Origin: Microbacterium murale
GTDB taxonomy: Bacteria > Actinomycetota > Actinomycetes > Actinomycetales > Microbacteriaceae
Length of the DNA stretch: 64,000 bases
Assembly (NCBI RefSeq): GCF_030815955.1
Contig: NZ_JAUSXK010000001.1
Coordinates: forward strand, 3,286,001 to 3,350,000
Reading direction: 5' to 3'
Every line of letters starts with the position of its first letter. Position 1 is the stretch's first letter. The translations under genes and the position numbers were made by a program. The notes under the pieces were generated by a model. It did no database searches. It was given only the letters and a program-made list of their open reading frames with translations, and was not told the origin of the DNA. Positions 17,446 to 25,139 of the stretch are shown here, piece by piece.

Positions 17446-18210
17446 ATGCACTTCCCACAGGCCGAGTCCATCGCATCTCGTTTCGAGGCGATCGACGAGT
17501 CGGCGTCGACGAACGCGGCGATGCGTGCCCTCTCCGCGGATGCCGAGGCGTGGCCGCACCTGTCGGTGCTGCTCACGGACAATCAGACCGCCGGTCGCGG
17601 GCGGCTGGATCGCTCCTGGACGACGCCGGCCGGTTCTGCGCTGGCGATCTCCGTGCTGCTGCGTGAGCTGCCCTCCTCGCCGGTGGCGATGGGTTGGATC
17701 CCGCTCATCGCCGGCGTGGCGATGGCCCAGGCCGTCGCCGAGCAGCTCCCGGGCCGCGAGGTCGGTGTGAAATGGCCGAACGACGTGCTCGTCGACGGGC
17801 TCAAGATCTGCGGCATCCTCGCCGAATCGACCGGCACCGCCATCATCGTGGGGGCCGGCGTCAACACCGCGATGGTGGAGCACCAGCTCCCCGTTCCCAC
17901 GGCCACATCGTTCGCGGTGCTCGGTGAGACCGCCGATCCAGACCTGCTCGTCGCTTCCTATGTCCGACGACTGGACGGTCTCACCTCGTCGCTCTCGACG
18001 TGGGGGGATGCTGTGCGCAGCGGCGTCCACGCCGCGGTATCGGCGCGGTGCGCCAGTCTCGGTCGCGACGTCGAGGTCTCGCTGCCGGACGGTACGATCC
18101 TGCAGGGCACTGCGGTGCGACTCGAACCCGACGGGCGGCTCTGCGTCCAGAGCAGCGGAACGGAGCACCTGATCTCGGCAGGCGACGTGGTGCACGCCCG
18201 GCTCAGGTGA
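17446..18210 (+). CDS. birA: Biotin--[acetyl-CoA-carboxylase] ligase
   Basis: This 254-residue protein is a biotin protein ligase. It has the biotinyl-AMP motif QTAGRGRLDRSW (about 46-57), the VKWPNDVLVDGLKICGILAE motif (about 107-126), and a small C-terminal domain ending near GDVVHARL. It attaches biotin to carboxylase carrier proteins in the cytoplasm. There is no N-terminal helix-turn-helix, so unlike E. coli BirA it is a ligase only (class I). A PH-domain gene, purK and purE follow in the same orientation, a common actinobacterial order. Confidence 0.95.
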   Translation: MHFPQAESIASRFEAIDESASTNAAMRALSADAEAWPHLSVLLTDNQTAGRGRLDRSWTTPAGSALAISVLLRELPSSPVAMGWIPLIAGVAMAQAVAEQLPGREVGVKWPNDVLVDGLKICGILAESTGTAIIVGAGVNTAMVEHQLPVPTATSFAVLGETADPDLLVASYVRRLDGLTSSLSTWGDAVRSGVHAAVSARCASLGRDVEVSLPDGTILQGTAVRLEPDGRLCVQSSGTEHLISAGDVVHARLR

Positions 18211-18281
18211 GCGGCCCAGCGGTCTGAGGCGTGCGCATGAGGACACGCCGCCCCTTGGCGGACGATGTCCTCGGCGCCAGG

Positions 18282-18287
18282 CACAAT
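18282..18287 (+). promoter_or_regulatory. -10-like element CACAAT for PH-domain gene
   Basis: CACAAT ends 6 bases before the GTG at 18294. GGAGGG in the spacer is too close to act as a normal Shine-Dalgarno sequence. Confidence 0.35.
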
Positions 18288-18293
18288 GGAGGG

Positions 18294-18848
18294 GTGACCC
18301 AGCCCGTGACACTCGGAGGCCGGCCGGTGATGCCGCCGCCAGGCGCACCAGCCGAAGAGCTGCTGATCGCGCGTTTCCGCGGGCACGCCCGTGGGTTGTT
18401 CTGGTCGGCGCTGCTGCTCATCGCGGTGTCGGGCGCCACCGCCTTCTTCTATGGAAATCTGCCGGCCGGCTTCGAGAATTGGATGCTCCTCGCCGCCGCG
18501 GCGGCATTGGTGCTGTTCGGCGTCTTAATCCCTTTCGTGATCTGGGCATCCCGGAGCTACGCCGTCACGACGCGACGTGTGGTGGTGCGTGAGGGTCTCG
18601 GTGCGCGCAAGAGCCGCGAGATGTCACATGTGCGCGGCTACACGATCGGCGTGCGCCGAGGCATCGTGCAGCGCATGTGGGGAGCGGGAACCATCACTCT
18701 CTCCAACGGCGTCGACACGCCCCTGCGGCTCGTGAATGTGCCCAACGTCACACTCGTTCATGAGGCTCTGGCCGATCAGATCGAAGTGAACCAGATCCTC
18801 GCTCATCGCGACGCGCAGTCGATGTCGGATCCCGACTCCGAGCGCTGA
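18294..18848 (+). CDS. PH domain-containing membrane protein
   Basis: This 184-residue protein has two hydrophobic segments (about 37-57 and 65-88) followed by a bacterial PH (bPH2-type) domain: SRSYAVTTRRVVVREGLGARKSREM, then the GIVQRMWGAGTITLSN strand pattern. Such proteins are membrane-bound, and their role is not well defined. The frame opens at 18231, but GTG 18294 sits at the standard 6-base distance from a -10-like CACAAT. It lies between birA and purK as in other Microbacteriaceae. Confidence 0.78.
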   Translation: MTQPVTLGGRPVMPPPGAPAEELLIARFRGHARGLFWSALLLIAVSGATAFFYGNLPAGFENWMLLAAAAALVLFGVLIPFVIWASRSYAVTTRRVVVREGLGARKSREMSHVRGYTIGVRRGIVQRMWGAGTITLSNGVDTPLRLVNVPNVTLVHEALADQIEVNQILAHRDAQSMSDPDSER

Positions 18849-18912
18849 GTTCCGCAGGCGTCGAAACGTCCCGCGCCATGCGCGAGAATGGACGGAACGA
18901 ACGGAGATCTCA

Positions 18913-20055
18913 ATGGCGTTGCGTGTGGGCGTGATCGGCGGCGGACAGCTTGCCCGGATGATGATCGCCCCGGCGGTCGAGCTGGGCCTCGACCTTCGGG
19001 TGCTCGCAGAGGAAGAGGGCATGTCGGCGCAGCTGGCGGCCACGGCGGTGGGGGATTACCGCGATCTCGATACGGTGCGCGCATTCGCGAAAGACGTCGA
19101 CGTCGTGACGTTCGATCATGAGCATGTGCCGCAGGAGGTTCTCCGTGCACTCGTGGCTGAGGGCGTCGCCGTGCATCCTGGCCCCGACGCGCTGCAGTTC
19201 GCGCAGGACAAGCTCGTGATGCGTGCCCGTCTGACCGAACTCGGTGTGCCGCAACCGGACTGGGCCGCCGTGCGGAGCGTCGACGAGCTGCAGGTGTTCC
19301 TCGACGATCACGGCGGCAGAGCCGTCGTGAAGACTCCGCGTGGGGGGTATGACGGCAAGGGCGTGCGGGTCGTGCGCGCAGCTGAGGAGGCAGCCGACTG
19401 GTTCGATGCTCTCCCGGCGGGCTCGACGTCCGACGCCGGTGAGGCGCTGCTCGTCGAGGAACTCGTGTCGTTCGTGCGCGAACTCGCCCAGCAGGTCGCG
19501 CGTCGACCGAACGGACAGATGGTGTCCTACCCGGTCGTCGAGACCGTGCAGCGAGACGGCGTCTGCGCCGAGGTCTTCGCTCCGGCGCCCGGCGCGAATG
19601 AGCGCCTGGTGCGCGTCGCGGAAGACATCGGAAGACAGATCGCGGACGGACTCGGTGTGACCGGGATGCTGGCGGTCGAGCTGTTCGAGACCGACGATGA
19701 GCGCATCCTCGTCAACGAGCTCGCGATGCGTCCGCACAACAGCGGCCACTGGGGCCAGGACGGCGCCGTCACCGGGCAGTTCGAGCAGCACCTGCGCGCG
19801 GTGGCCGATCTCCCGCTGGGCGACACCGCACCGCGGGCTGCATGGGCGGTGATGGTGAACATTCTCGGAGGCCCTGCCGAAGGCACGTTCGAGGACCGCT
19901 TCGATGCGGCGATGACCGAGCATCCGGCCGCGAAGATCCACACCTACGGCAAGGCTGCGCGACCAGGGCGCAAGGTCGGTCATGTGAACGTCGCCGGAGA
20001 CGACCTCGACGACGTGGTCTACACCGCGCGTGCCGCAGCGGCGCACTTCGCCTGA
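18913..20055 (+). CDS. purK: 5-(carboxyamino)imidazole ribonucleotide synthase (PurK)
   Basis: This 380-residue ATP-grasp enzyme carries the family signatures [13 protein letters not shown] at the N-terminus, [14 protein letters not shown] (about 137-150), and [18 protein letters not shown] (about 270-287). It carboxylates aminoimidazole ribonucleotide with bicarbonate and ATP in purine synthesis, and its product is used by PurE, which follows. GGAG at 18903-18906 lies 6 bases before the ATG. Confidence 0.96.
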   Translation: MALRVGVIGGGQLARMMIAPAVELGLDLRVLAEEEGMSAQLAATAVGDYRDLDTVRAFAKDVDVVTFDHEHVPQEVLRALVAEGVAVHPGPDALQFAQDKLVMRARLTELGVPQPDWAAVRSVDELQVFLDDHGGRAVVKTPRGGYDGKGVRVVRAAEEAADWFDALPAGSTSDAGEALLVEELVSFVRELAQQVARRPNGQMVSYPVVETVQRDGVCAEVFAPAPGANERLVRVAEDIGRQIADGLGVTGMLAVELFETDDERILVNELAMRPHNSGHWGQDGAVTGQFEQHLRAVADLPLGDTAPRAAWAVMVNILGGPAEGTFEDRFDAAMTEHPAAKIHTYGKAARPGRKVGHVNVAGDDLDDVVYTARAAAAHFA

Positions 20056-20164
20056 GACAGCACGCTGTGGCGGCGCCTCGGCAGGCGCGGAGATCAGCAG
20101 GGGGAGTCACTTCCTGAGCGTTTCAAAGGGCGCGCCGTTCAGCAGAACTCCTGGTAGCGGAACG

Positions 20165-20170
20165 TACCCT
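20165..20170 (+). promoter_or_regulatory. -10-like element TACCCT before purE
   Basis: TACCCT ends 6 bases before the GTG at 20177. The spacer GGGGAG could also serve as a close Shine-Dalgarno sequence. Confidence 0.35.
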
Positions 20171-20176
20171 GGGGAG

Positions 20177-20692
20177 GTGACTGAGCCACTGCACTCTTCT
20201 GCCGCGCCCGTCGTCGGCGTCGTGATGGGATCCGACTCCGACTGGCGCGTGATGAGCGACGCCTCTCAGGCCCTCACCGAGTTCGGCATCCCGCACGAGG
20301 TCGAGGTCGTCTCGGCGCACCGCACGCCGGACAAGCTCATGCAGTACGCGCGTGACGCGCGCAGCAGAGGCATCCGCGTCATCATCGCCGGAGCCGGCGG
20401 AGCAGCGCATCTGCCCGGCATGCTCGCGTCGATGACACCGCTTCCCGTCGTCGGCGTGCCGGTGCCGCTCGCATTTCTCGATGGGATGGACTCGCTGCTC
20501 TCGATCGTGCAGATGCCTGCCGGCATCCCGGTCGCCACCGTTTCGATCGGCGGGGCTCGCAACGCCGGCATCCTCGCGGCGCGCATTCTCGGCGCATCGG
20601 ATGGCATGATCGCCGATCGAATCGAGGAGTATGCCAGGACGCTTGAATCCCAAGTCGCGGAGAAGAACGAACGGTTGAAGGACTCCCTGTGA
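20177..20692 (+). CDS. purE: 5-(carboxyamino)imidazole ribonucleotide mutase (PurE)
   Basis: This 171-residue class I PurE has the nucleotide-binding [15 protein letters not shown] start, the catalytic SAHRTPDKL (about 45-53) and the [15 protein letters not shown] loop. It rearranges N5-CAIR to CAIR, directly after PurK. The frame is open from 20030, but GTG 20177 gives the normal PurE N-terminus. The stop overlaps the GTG of the LCP gene by 4 bp, so purE and the wall ligase gene are translationally coupled. Confidence 0.95.
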   Translation: MTEPLHSSAAPVVGVVMGSDSDWRVMSDASQALTEFGIPHEVEVVSAHRTPDKLMQYARDARSRGIRVIIAGAGGAAHLPGMLASMTPLPVVGVPVPLAFLDGMDSLLSIVQMPAGIPVATVSIGGARNAGILAARILGASDGMIADRIEEYARTLESQVAEKNERLKDSL

Positions 20693-22140
20693 CGATCGCC
20701 GCTCCGAGTGCGGCGAGATTGAGCGGGCGCCGGCTGATCGAGACCCGTCCGCTGCGCAATCCCGATGCCGCCGACCCGGCGTTCATGGGCCGTCGCGGTT
20801 GGTGGCTCGTCGTGATGAACGTGCTGGTGCCCGGTTCCGCGCAGATTCTCGCCGGCGGCAACCGTCGGCTCGGTCGTATCGGCCTGGTCGCGACGCTGCT
20901 GAGCTGGTTCCTCGTGGTGCTCGCGTTCGTCTCGGCGCTGTTCTGGCGCTCGGTGCTGGTCTCCGTGGCGACGAACTGGTTCGTGCTGACCGTGCTGCAG
21001 GTGCTGTTCGTCGCCTACGCGCTGCTGTGGATCGTGCTGACCTTCGATACCCTTCGCATGGTGCGTCTCGTCAAGGTGCCGCAGGCGTCGCGGCTCGCCA
21101 TTCCGGTAGTGGCGCTGATCATCGTGGGGCTGCTCGGCGGGGGTGCCGGTTACGCGGCGAGCGTCGCGGGTGCGAGCCGCGGTGCGATCAACGACATCTT
21201 CGGGCAGAGCGGTCCGAGCGTCGAACCCGTCGACGGCTACTACAACATTCTGCTGCTGGGCGCCGACAGCGGTGACGGGCGCGACTCGATGCGCTTCGAC
21301 AGCATCTCGGTGGTGTCGGTCAACGCGACGACGGGGGCGACCACGATCTTCGGCATCCCGCGTGAGCTGCCGAACGCGCCCTTCAGCGAGGGCAGCCCGA
21401 TGCAGGCGCTCTACCCGGACGGCTTCGAAGGGCACTCGTCATCGTCGTGCGGGTGGAACGGGTGGATGAACCACATCCGCTACGCAGCCGAGGTCTGTCG
21501 TGACGACGAGGGCGCCGAGCTTTATCCGGATGCGGCCGCGCACGGCTCCGCGCCCGGCATCGAGGCGACCAAGGACGCTGCGGAAGGGATCCTCGGCATC
21601 GAGATCCCGTATTACATCTTCATAGACATGAACGGCTTCGCCGCCATGATCGACGCCCTCGGCGGAGTGGACATCAACGTCACCGAGCGGCTCCCCAAGG
21701 GCGGCCCGCCGGAGGGCTGGACCGGTACAGACGTCAACGAGTGGGCTATCGGCTGGATCGAGCCGGGGCAGCAGCACATGAACGGCGACACTGCGCAGTG
21801 GTACGCCCGCTCGCGGTACACGACGAGCGACTGGGATCGCATGCAGCGCCAGCGTGAGCTGCAGATCGCGATCCTCGACCAGTTCACGCCCGACAACGTG
21901 CTGACGCGGTTCAATGACATCGCCTCGGCGGGCACAGTGCTGGTCGACACCGATCTGCCCAGGGACAAGCTGTCGGAGTTCCTGGATCTGATGCTCAAGG
22001 CGAAGGAACTGCCGGTCACGCCGATCGAGCTGGTGCCGGCGAACGGTGTCGACGAGTTCGAGCCCGATTACGCCTTCGTTCGAGATCTGGCGCAGCAGAC
22101 GCTGCACCCGCCGACGGAGACCCCGACGCCGACGCCGTGA
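20689..22140 (+). CDS. LytR-CpsA-Psr (LCP) family glycopolymer transferase
   Basis: This 483-residue membrane protein has four hydrophobic segments within the first 170 residues, then the extracellular LCP domain: [20 protein letters not shown] (about 186-205), the Arg-containing IPRELP, and [20 protein letters not shown] (about 365-384). LCP enzymes move undecaprenyl-linked glycopolymers onto peptidoglycan. This fits the very large surface-glycan locus that starts 3 kb downstream. It begins with a GTG overlapping the purE stop, and converges with the DUF4012 gene. Confidence 0.9.
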   Translation: MTIAAPSAARLSGRRLIETRPLRNPDAADPAFMGRRGWWLVVMNVLVPGSAQILAGGNRRLGRIGLVATLLSWFLVVLAFVSALFWRSVLVSVATNWFVLTVLQVLFVAYALLWIVLTFDTLRMVRLVKVPQASRLAIPVVALIIVGLLGGGAGYAASVAGASRGAINDIFGQSGPSVEPVDGYYNILLLGADSGDGRDSMRFDSISVVSVNATTGATTIFGIPRELPNAPFSEGSPMQALYPDGFEGHSSSSCGWNGWMNHIRYAAEVCRDDEGAELYPDAAAHGSAPGIEATKDAAEGILGIEIPYYIFIDMNGFAAMIDALGGVDINVTERLPKGGPPEGWTGTDVNEWAIGWIEPGQQHMNGDTAQWYARSRYTTSDWDRMQRQRELQIAILDQFTPDNVLTRFNDIASAGTVLVDTDLPRDKLSEFLDLMLKAKELPVTPIELVPANGVDEFEPDYAFVRDLAQQTLHPPTETPTPTP

Positions 22141-22169
22141 CCTGCTCCACCGGCGCGATCAGCCAGTGG

Positions 22170-23933
22170 TCACTCTGAGCAGTCGAGCTCCGCACCGGTC
22201 GTCTTCGCATCGAGCATGGGTGTGTGCTGCACGCTGGTGAGGCGATCTCCTGCACCCGTACCGGTGAAGGAGACGGTGATCGTCGTTGACTCGCCCGCTG
22301 CCAGCAGCACGTCCTGCTGGACGACGCTGCGTGCGCCGAGTTCCGTGGTCTGCGTGCTCTCCACTTCCTCGCCGTCGCGGGCAATCGAGCGCAGCGTGGC
22401 GTCTTCTGGGCCGTAGACGGCGATGAGCGTGCGTACTGCGCCCGGCTCCGTCTCCTGCTGGCCGTCGCCCGTTACCGATGCGGGCAGCGACTCCGCAGCA
22501 CCCTGCGGAGCGTTGTTCGTCCAGGTGACCCGAACCTGAGTCGTCGGCGCTCCTGCGCACACGCCCACGGCGGTGCTGATCGAGCTCGCGGTGTAGAAGT
22601 TCATCCTGCCGCCGGTCGCGTCGTTGAAGAGCACGCCGACGTATGGGCCGCCTTCGCCATCGACAGGAATTACGCCGCCAAGGGCGGAAGAGGCGAGCAA
22701 CGCCTCTTCTTCGGGATGGGCGCTCCAGATGCGGATGCGATCTTCTGCGGCGGAGGCTGCGAGCGCCCCGATGAGCTTCTGCGGCTCGGAGTCATGGAGC
22801 GCGGCCCTGAACACCGCGTCGGCGGCCAGGGCGAAGAGGTCGTCCTGTTGGTTCGGGTCTGGAGTGCTCGCGTAGATCTCGGAGTGGAGAATCGACAGGA
22901 TGCTGTCGGCATCCGCAGTGAATGGTCCGAACGACACATCACCGGTCGCCTCGGTCAGATGCTGCACGACGACGGCGTCGACCGCGATGACGCCGTCGAC
23001 GCTCTGCCCGAGCACCTGCTCCGCACGCAGGGCCAGTGTCGGGCCTGCTTCGGAGAAGTCGGGGATGCTCGTGACGTCGTGCAGGAACCGTCCGGGGGCG
23101 TCTGCGAACAGCGCGATCGTGGAGTCGCTCAGCGGCAGCGGTTCGGCCGCAGCGGGGAAGTCGCGGATCGACGGCTGCTGGACGATGCTGATCGTTCCAC
23201 CTTCCGCATTCAGGAGGAACAGGGAATCGATGACGCCACCGCTCGAGCGCAGCTGGGCGTTGTTCTGCACCGCGACGAGATAGGTGCGAGGCCCATCGGC
23301 GCCGAGCATGGGAGGCAGCAGCACCGCGGCGCCGTGAAGCGCACCGATGACAGTGGCGGCGTCTGTCACGACGTCGCGCATATCGCGAACAGCATCCGCC
23401 ACAGGGGGGAGTGCGGACTCGGCATCGATCTGCTGCGCCTGCATCGCGGCGGTGCTGAGCGTTGTCGTGGTGGTGGCGAGCGTCGCTGCCACCCCGCCGA
23501 GAGGCGCGAGCTTGATCGTCGATCCATTGATCCCCAAGGTCGCGAGGTCGAAGACTTCGGCGGTTTCGAGCACGCCGGTCACGGCGTCCTTGGCGACGCT
23601 GTCGGCGACCTCGGCGACCTCGCGCATAGCGGTGAAGTTGGCACCCAGCCACGGAACGGCTTCGAAACCGCGCCAGACGGGATCGGAGGTGAGGTCGCGC
23701 GCGGCGGCGGCGTGCTGGGCGACGCGAGGCGCGACGAGCTCGGCGCGCGCGAGATCGCCCTTCGCGATGGATGTGCGCATCTGCGAGGCCGAGCTTGCGA
23801 CGCTCTGCAATTCGCTGACGACGCTGGCACCGCGAATGACCACCCAGCCGATGGCGAGCACGAGCAATGTCACGACGGCGCCGATGATCCATCGGATCCA
23901 TCGGCGCTGTACGGGAAGCCGGCCGTCGCTCAC
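22170..23933 (-). CDS. DUF4012 domain-containing membrane-anchored protein
   Basis: This 587-residue protein has one N-terminal transmembrane segment (about 12-34) and a large extracellular part. The middle region, with GPRTYLVAVQNNAQLRSSGG (about 255-274) and later DAVVVQHLTEATG, is characteristic of DUF4012 proteins, common beside polysaccharide genes of actinobacteria. This central domain resembles LCP-like folds in motif style, but its activity is unknown. GTG 23933 gives a normal short cytoplasmic N-terminus. A TTGAAT element ends 6 bases before it. It converges with the LCP gene, stops 29 bases apart. Confidence 0.82.
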   Translation of the reverse strand: MSDGRLPVQRRWIRWIIGAVVTLLVLAIGWVVIRGASVVSELQSVASSASQMRTSIAKGDLARAELVAPRVAQHAAAARDLTSDPVWRGFEAVPWLGANFTAMREVAEVADSVAKDAVTGVLETAEVFDLATLGINGSTIKLAPLGGVAATLATTTTTLSTAAMQAQQIDAESALPPVADAVRDMRDVVTDAATVIGALHGAAVLLPPMLGADGPRTYLVAVQNNAQLRSSGGVIDSLFLLNAEGGTISIVQQPSIRDFPAAAEPLPLSDSTIALFADAPGRFLHDVTSIPDFSEAGPTLALRAEQVLGQSVDGVIAVDAVVVQHLTEATGDVSFGPFTADADSILSILHSEIYASTPDPNQQDDLFALAADAVFRAALHDSEPQKLIGALAASAAEDRIRIWSAHPEEEALLASSALGGVIPVDGEGGPYVGVLFNDATGGRMNFYTASSISTAVGVCAGAPTTQVRVTWTNNAPQGAAESLPASVTGDGQQETEPGAVRTLIAVYGPEDATLRSIARDGEEVESTQTTELGARSVVQQDVLLAAGESTTITVSFTGTGAGDRLTSVQHTPMLDAKTTGAELDCSE

Positions 23934-23939
23934 CCCTGC

Positions 23940-23945
23940 ATTCAA
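23940..23945 (-). promoter_or_regulatory. -10-like element TTGAAT for DUF4012 gene
   Basis: On the minus strand TTGAAT ends 6 bases before the GTG at 23933. It faces the promoter of the divergent glycosyltransferase gene less than 50 bases away. Confidence 0.4.
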
Positions 23946-23988
23946 GCATGTACCGGCGTCCCTCGCGGGTTTTCCTGGGAGCCACGGA

Positions 23989-23994
23989 TACTCT
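23989..23994 (+). promoter_or_regulatory. -10 element TACTCT for glycosyltransferase gene
   Basis: TACTCT ends 6 bases before the ATG at 24001. Confidence 0.5.
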
Positions 23995-24000
23995 GTGGTT

Positions 24001-25074
24001 ATGGGTGCCCAGTTACGTGTCGTTCTCGACCAGATCACTCAGGTCATCGACCCGGATCAGGCCGCAGCGTCGCTGGATCTGGCCAGAGGCCTGATCGCCA
24101 CGACGCCGTCGGGATGCACGGTTGAAGCCATCGTGCCGGCGGGGGGAGTGGCCGACCTGGTCGGACTCTCAGGAACGCGCGTGCTTCCGCTGGCGCGTCG
24201 TGAGCTCGCAGGCTCATGGCAGTTGGGGATCGTTCCGGGCGTGGGCCGCGGTCTCATCCACGCACCGACGTTGATGGCCCCTCTCGTCAAGCACGATCGC
24301 GTGCACGATGACGACCAGGTCGCAGTCACCGTATGGGATCTGCACGCGTGGGAGGCGCCGGAACTGCTGTCGAAAGGCGCCGTCGCCTGGCAGCGCGGGA
24401 TGCTGCGCCGCGCAGCCAGACATGCAGATGTCGTGGTCGTTCCCTCGCATTCGATGGCGGAGAAGATCGGCTCGTTCGCGAAACTCGGAGATCGGGTGCG
24501 GGTGATCGCGGGGGCGTCGCCCGAAGGTTTCGTGGTCCCGGCCGATGCCTCCGAGCGTCGCGCCGCGCTCTCCCTGCCGGATCGCTACATCGTGCTCACC
24601 GGCTCGGCGGAGAGCCTCGAGCTGGGTTTCCGGGCTGCAGCTGCCGCCGACGTCGACGCGGTGGTCGTCGATGCTGCAGATGGCACTGAGCCACGGCTTG
24701 CGGAGATCGCCTCCGCTGTCGGACTGCCCGAACGCAGGGCGCACATTCGAGGCAAGCTCGCCCCCGACGATCGTGCTGCTCTGTCGGCCGGAGCAGAGGC
24801 GCTCGTCGCGACCAGTGCACTGTCTGCCTGGCCGTGGCGGGCGATGGAGGCGATGTCGTTGAGCGTGCCCGTCGTCTCGATCGACAGCGGCGTCCACAGG
24901 GACGTCATCGCCGAGGGCGGTGCGCTGGTCTCGCCGGCAGAGCTTTCTGATGCGCTGGCGGATGCCGTCGGTGCCGGTTCCGCACGTCTGCGGGTTCTCG
25001 CGGGGGACAGGGCTCGGGCGTTCTCATGGGCGAGTTCGGCCGAGCGGGTCTGGGCGCTGCACGCGGATCTCTGA
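24001..25074 (+). CDS. GT-B (family 4-like) glycosyltransferase
   Basis: This 357-residue cytoplasmic protein has the GT-B two-domain layout. The acceptor half has AARHADVVVVPSHSMAEKIG (about 134-153). The donor half ends in AEALVATSALSAWPWRAMEAMSLSVPVVSIDSG (about 260-292), the E-x7-E-like region of family 4. The frame runs upstream to 23347 through the antisense of the DUF4012 gene, but family similarity starts only at ATG 24001, which has TACTCT ending 6 bases upstream. Donor and acceptor sugars are unknown. It is the first glycosyltransferase of the surface locus on this strand. Confidence 0.8.
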   Translation: MGAQLRVVLDQITQVIDPDQAAASLDLARGLIATTPSGCTVEAIVPAGGVADLVGLSGTRVLPLARRELAGSWQLGIVPGVGRGLIHAPTLMAPLVKHDRVHDDDQVAVTVWDLHAWEAPELLSKGAVAWQRGMLRRAARHADVVVVPSHSMAEKIGSFAKLGDRVRVIAGASPEGFVVPADASERRAALSLPDRYIVLTGSAESLELGFRAAAAADVDAVVVDAADGTEPRLAEIASAVGLPERRAHIRGKLAPDDRAALSAGAEALVATSALSAWPWRAMEAMSLSVPVVSIDSGVHRDVIAEGGALVSPAELSDALADAVGAGSARLRVLAGDRARAFSWASSAERVWALHADL

Positions 25075-25139
25075 GACCGCTTGGTACGCAAGCTGTGTCA
25101 CAGCAGGGATCTGGACCTAACCTCCGCCACACTGGTCAC

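Noticed and set aside
22716..24000. Long plus-strand frames across the DUF4012 region
   Set aside because: They are shadows of the DUF4012 gene; the true glycosyltransferase begins only at 24001.
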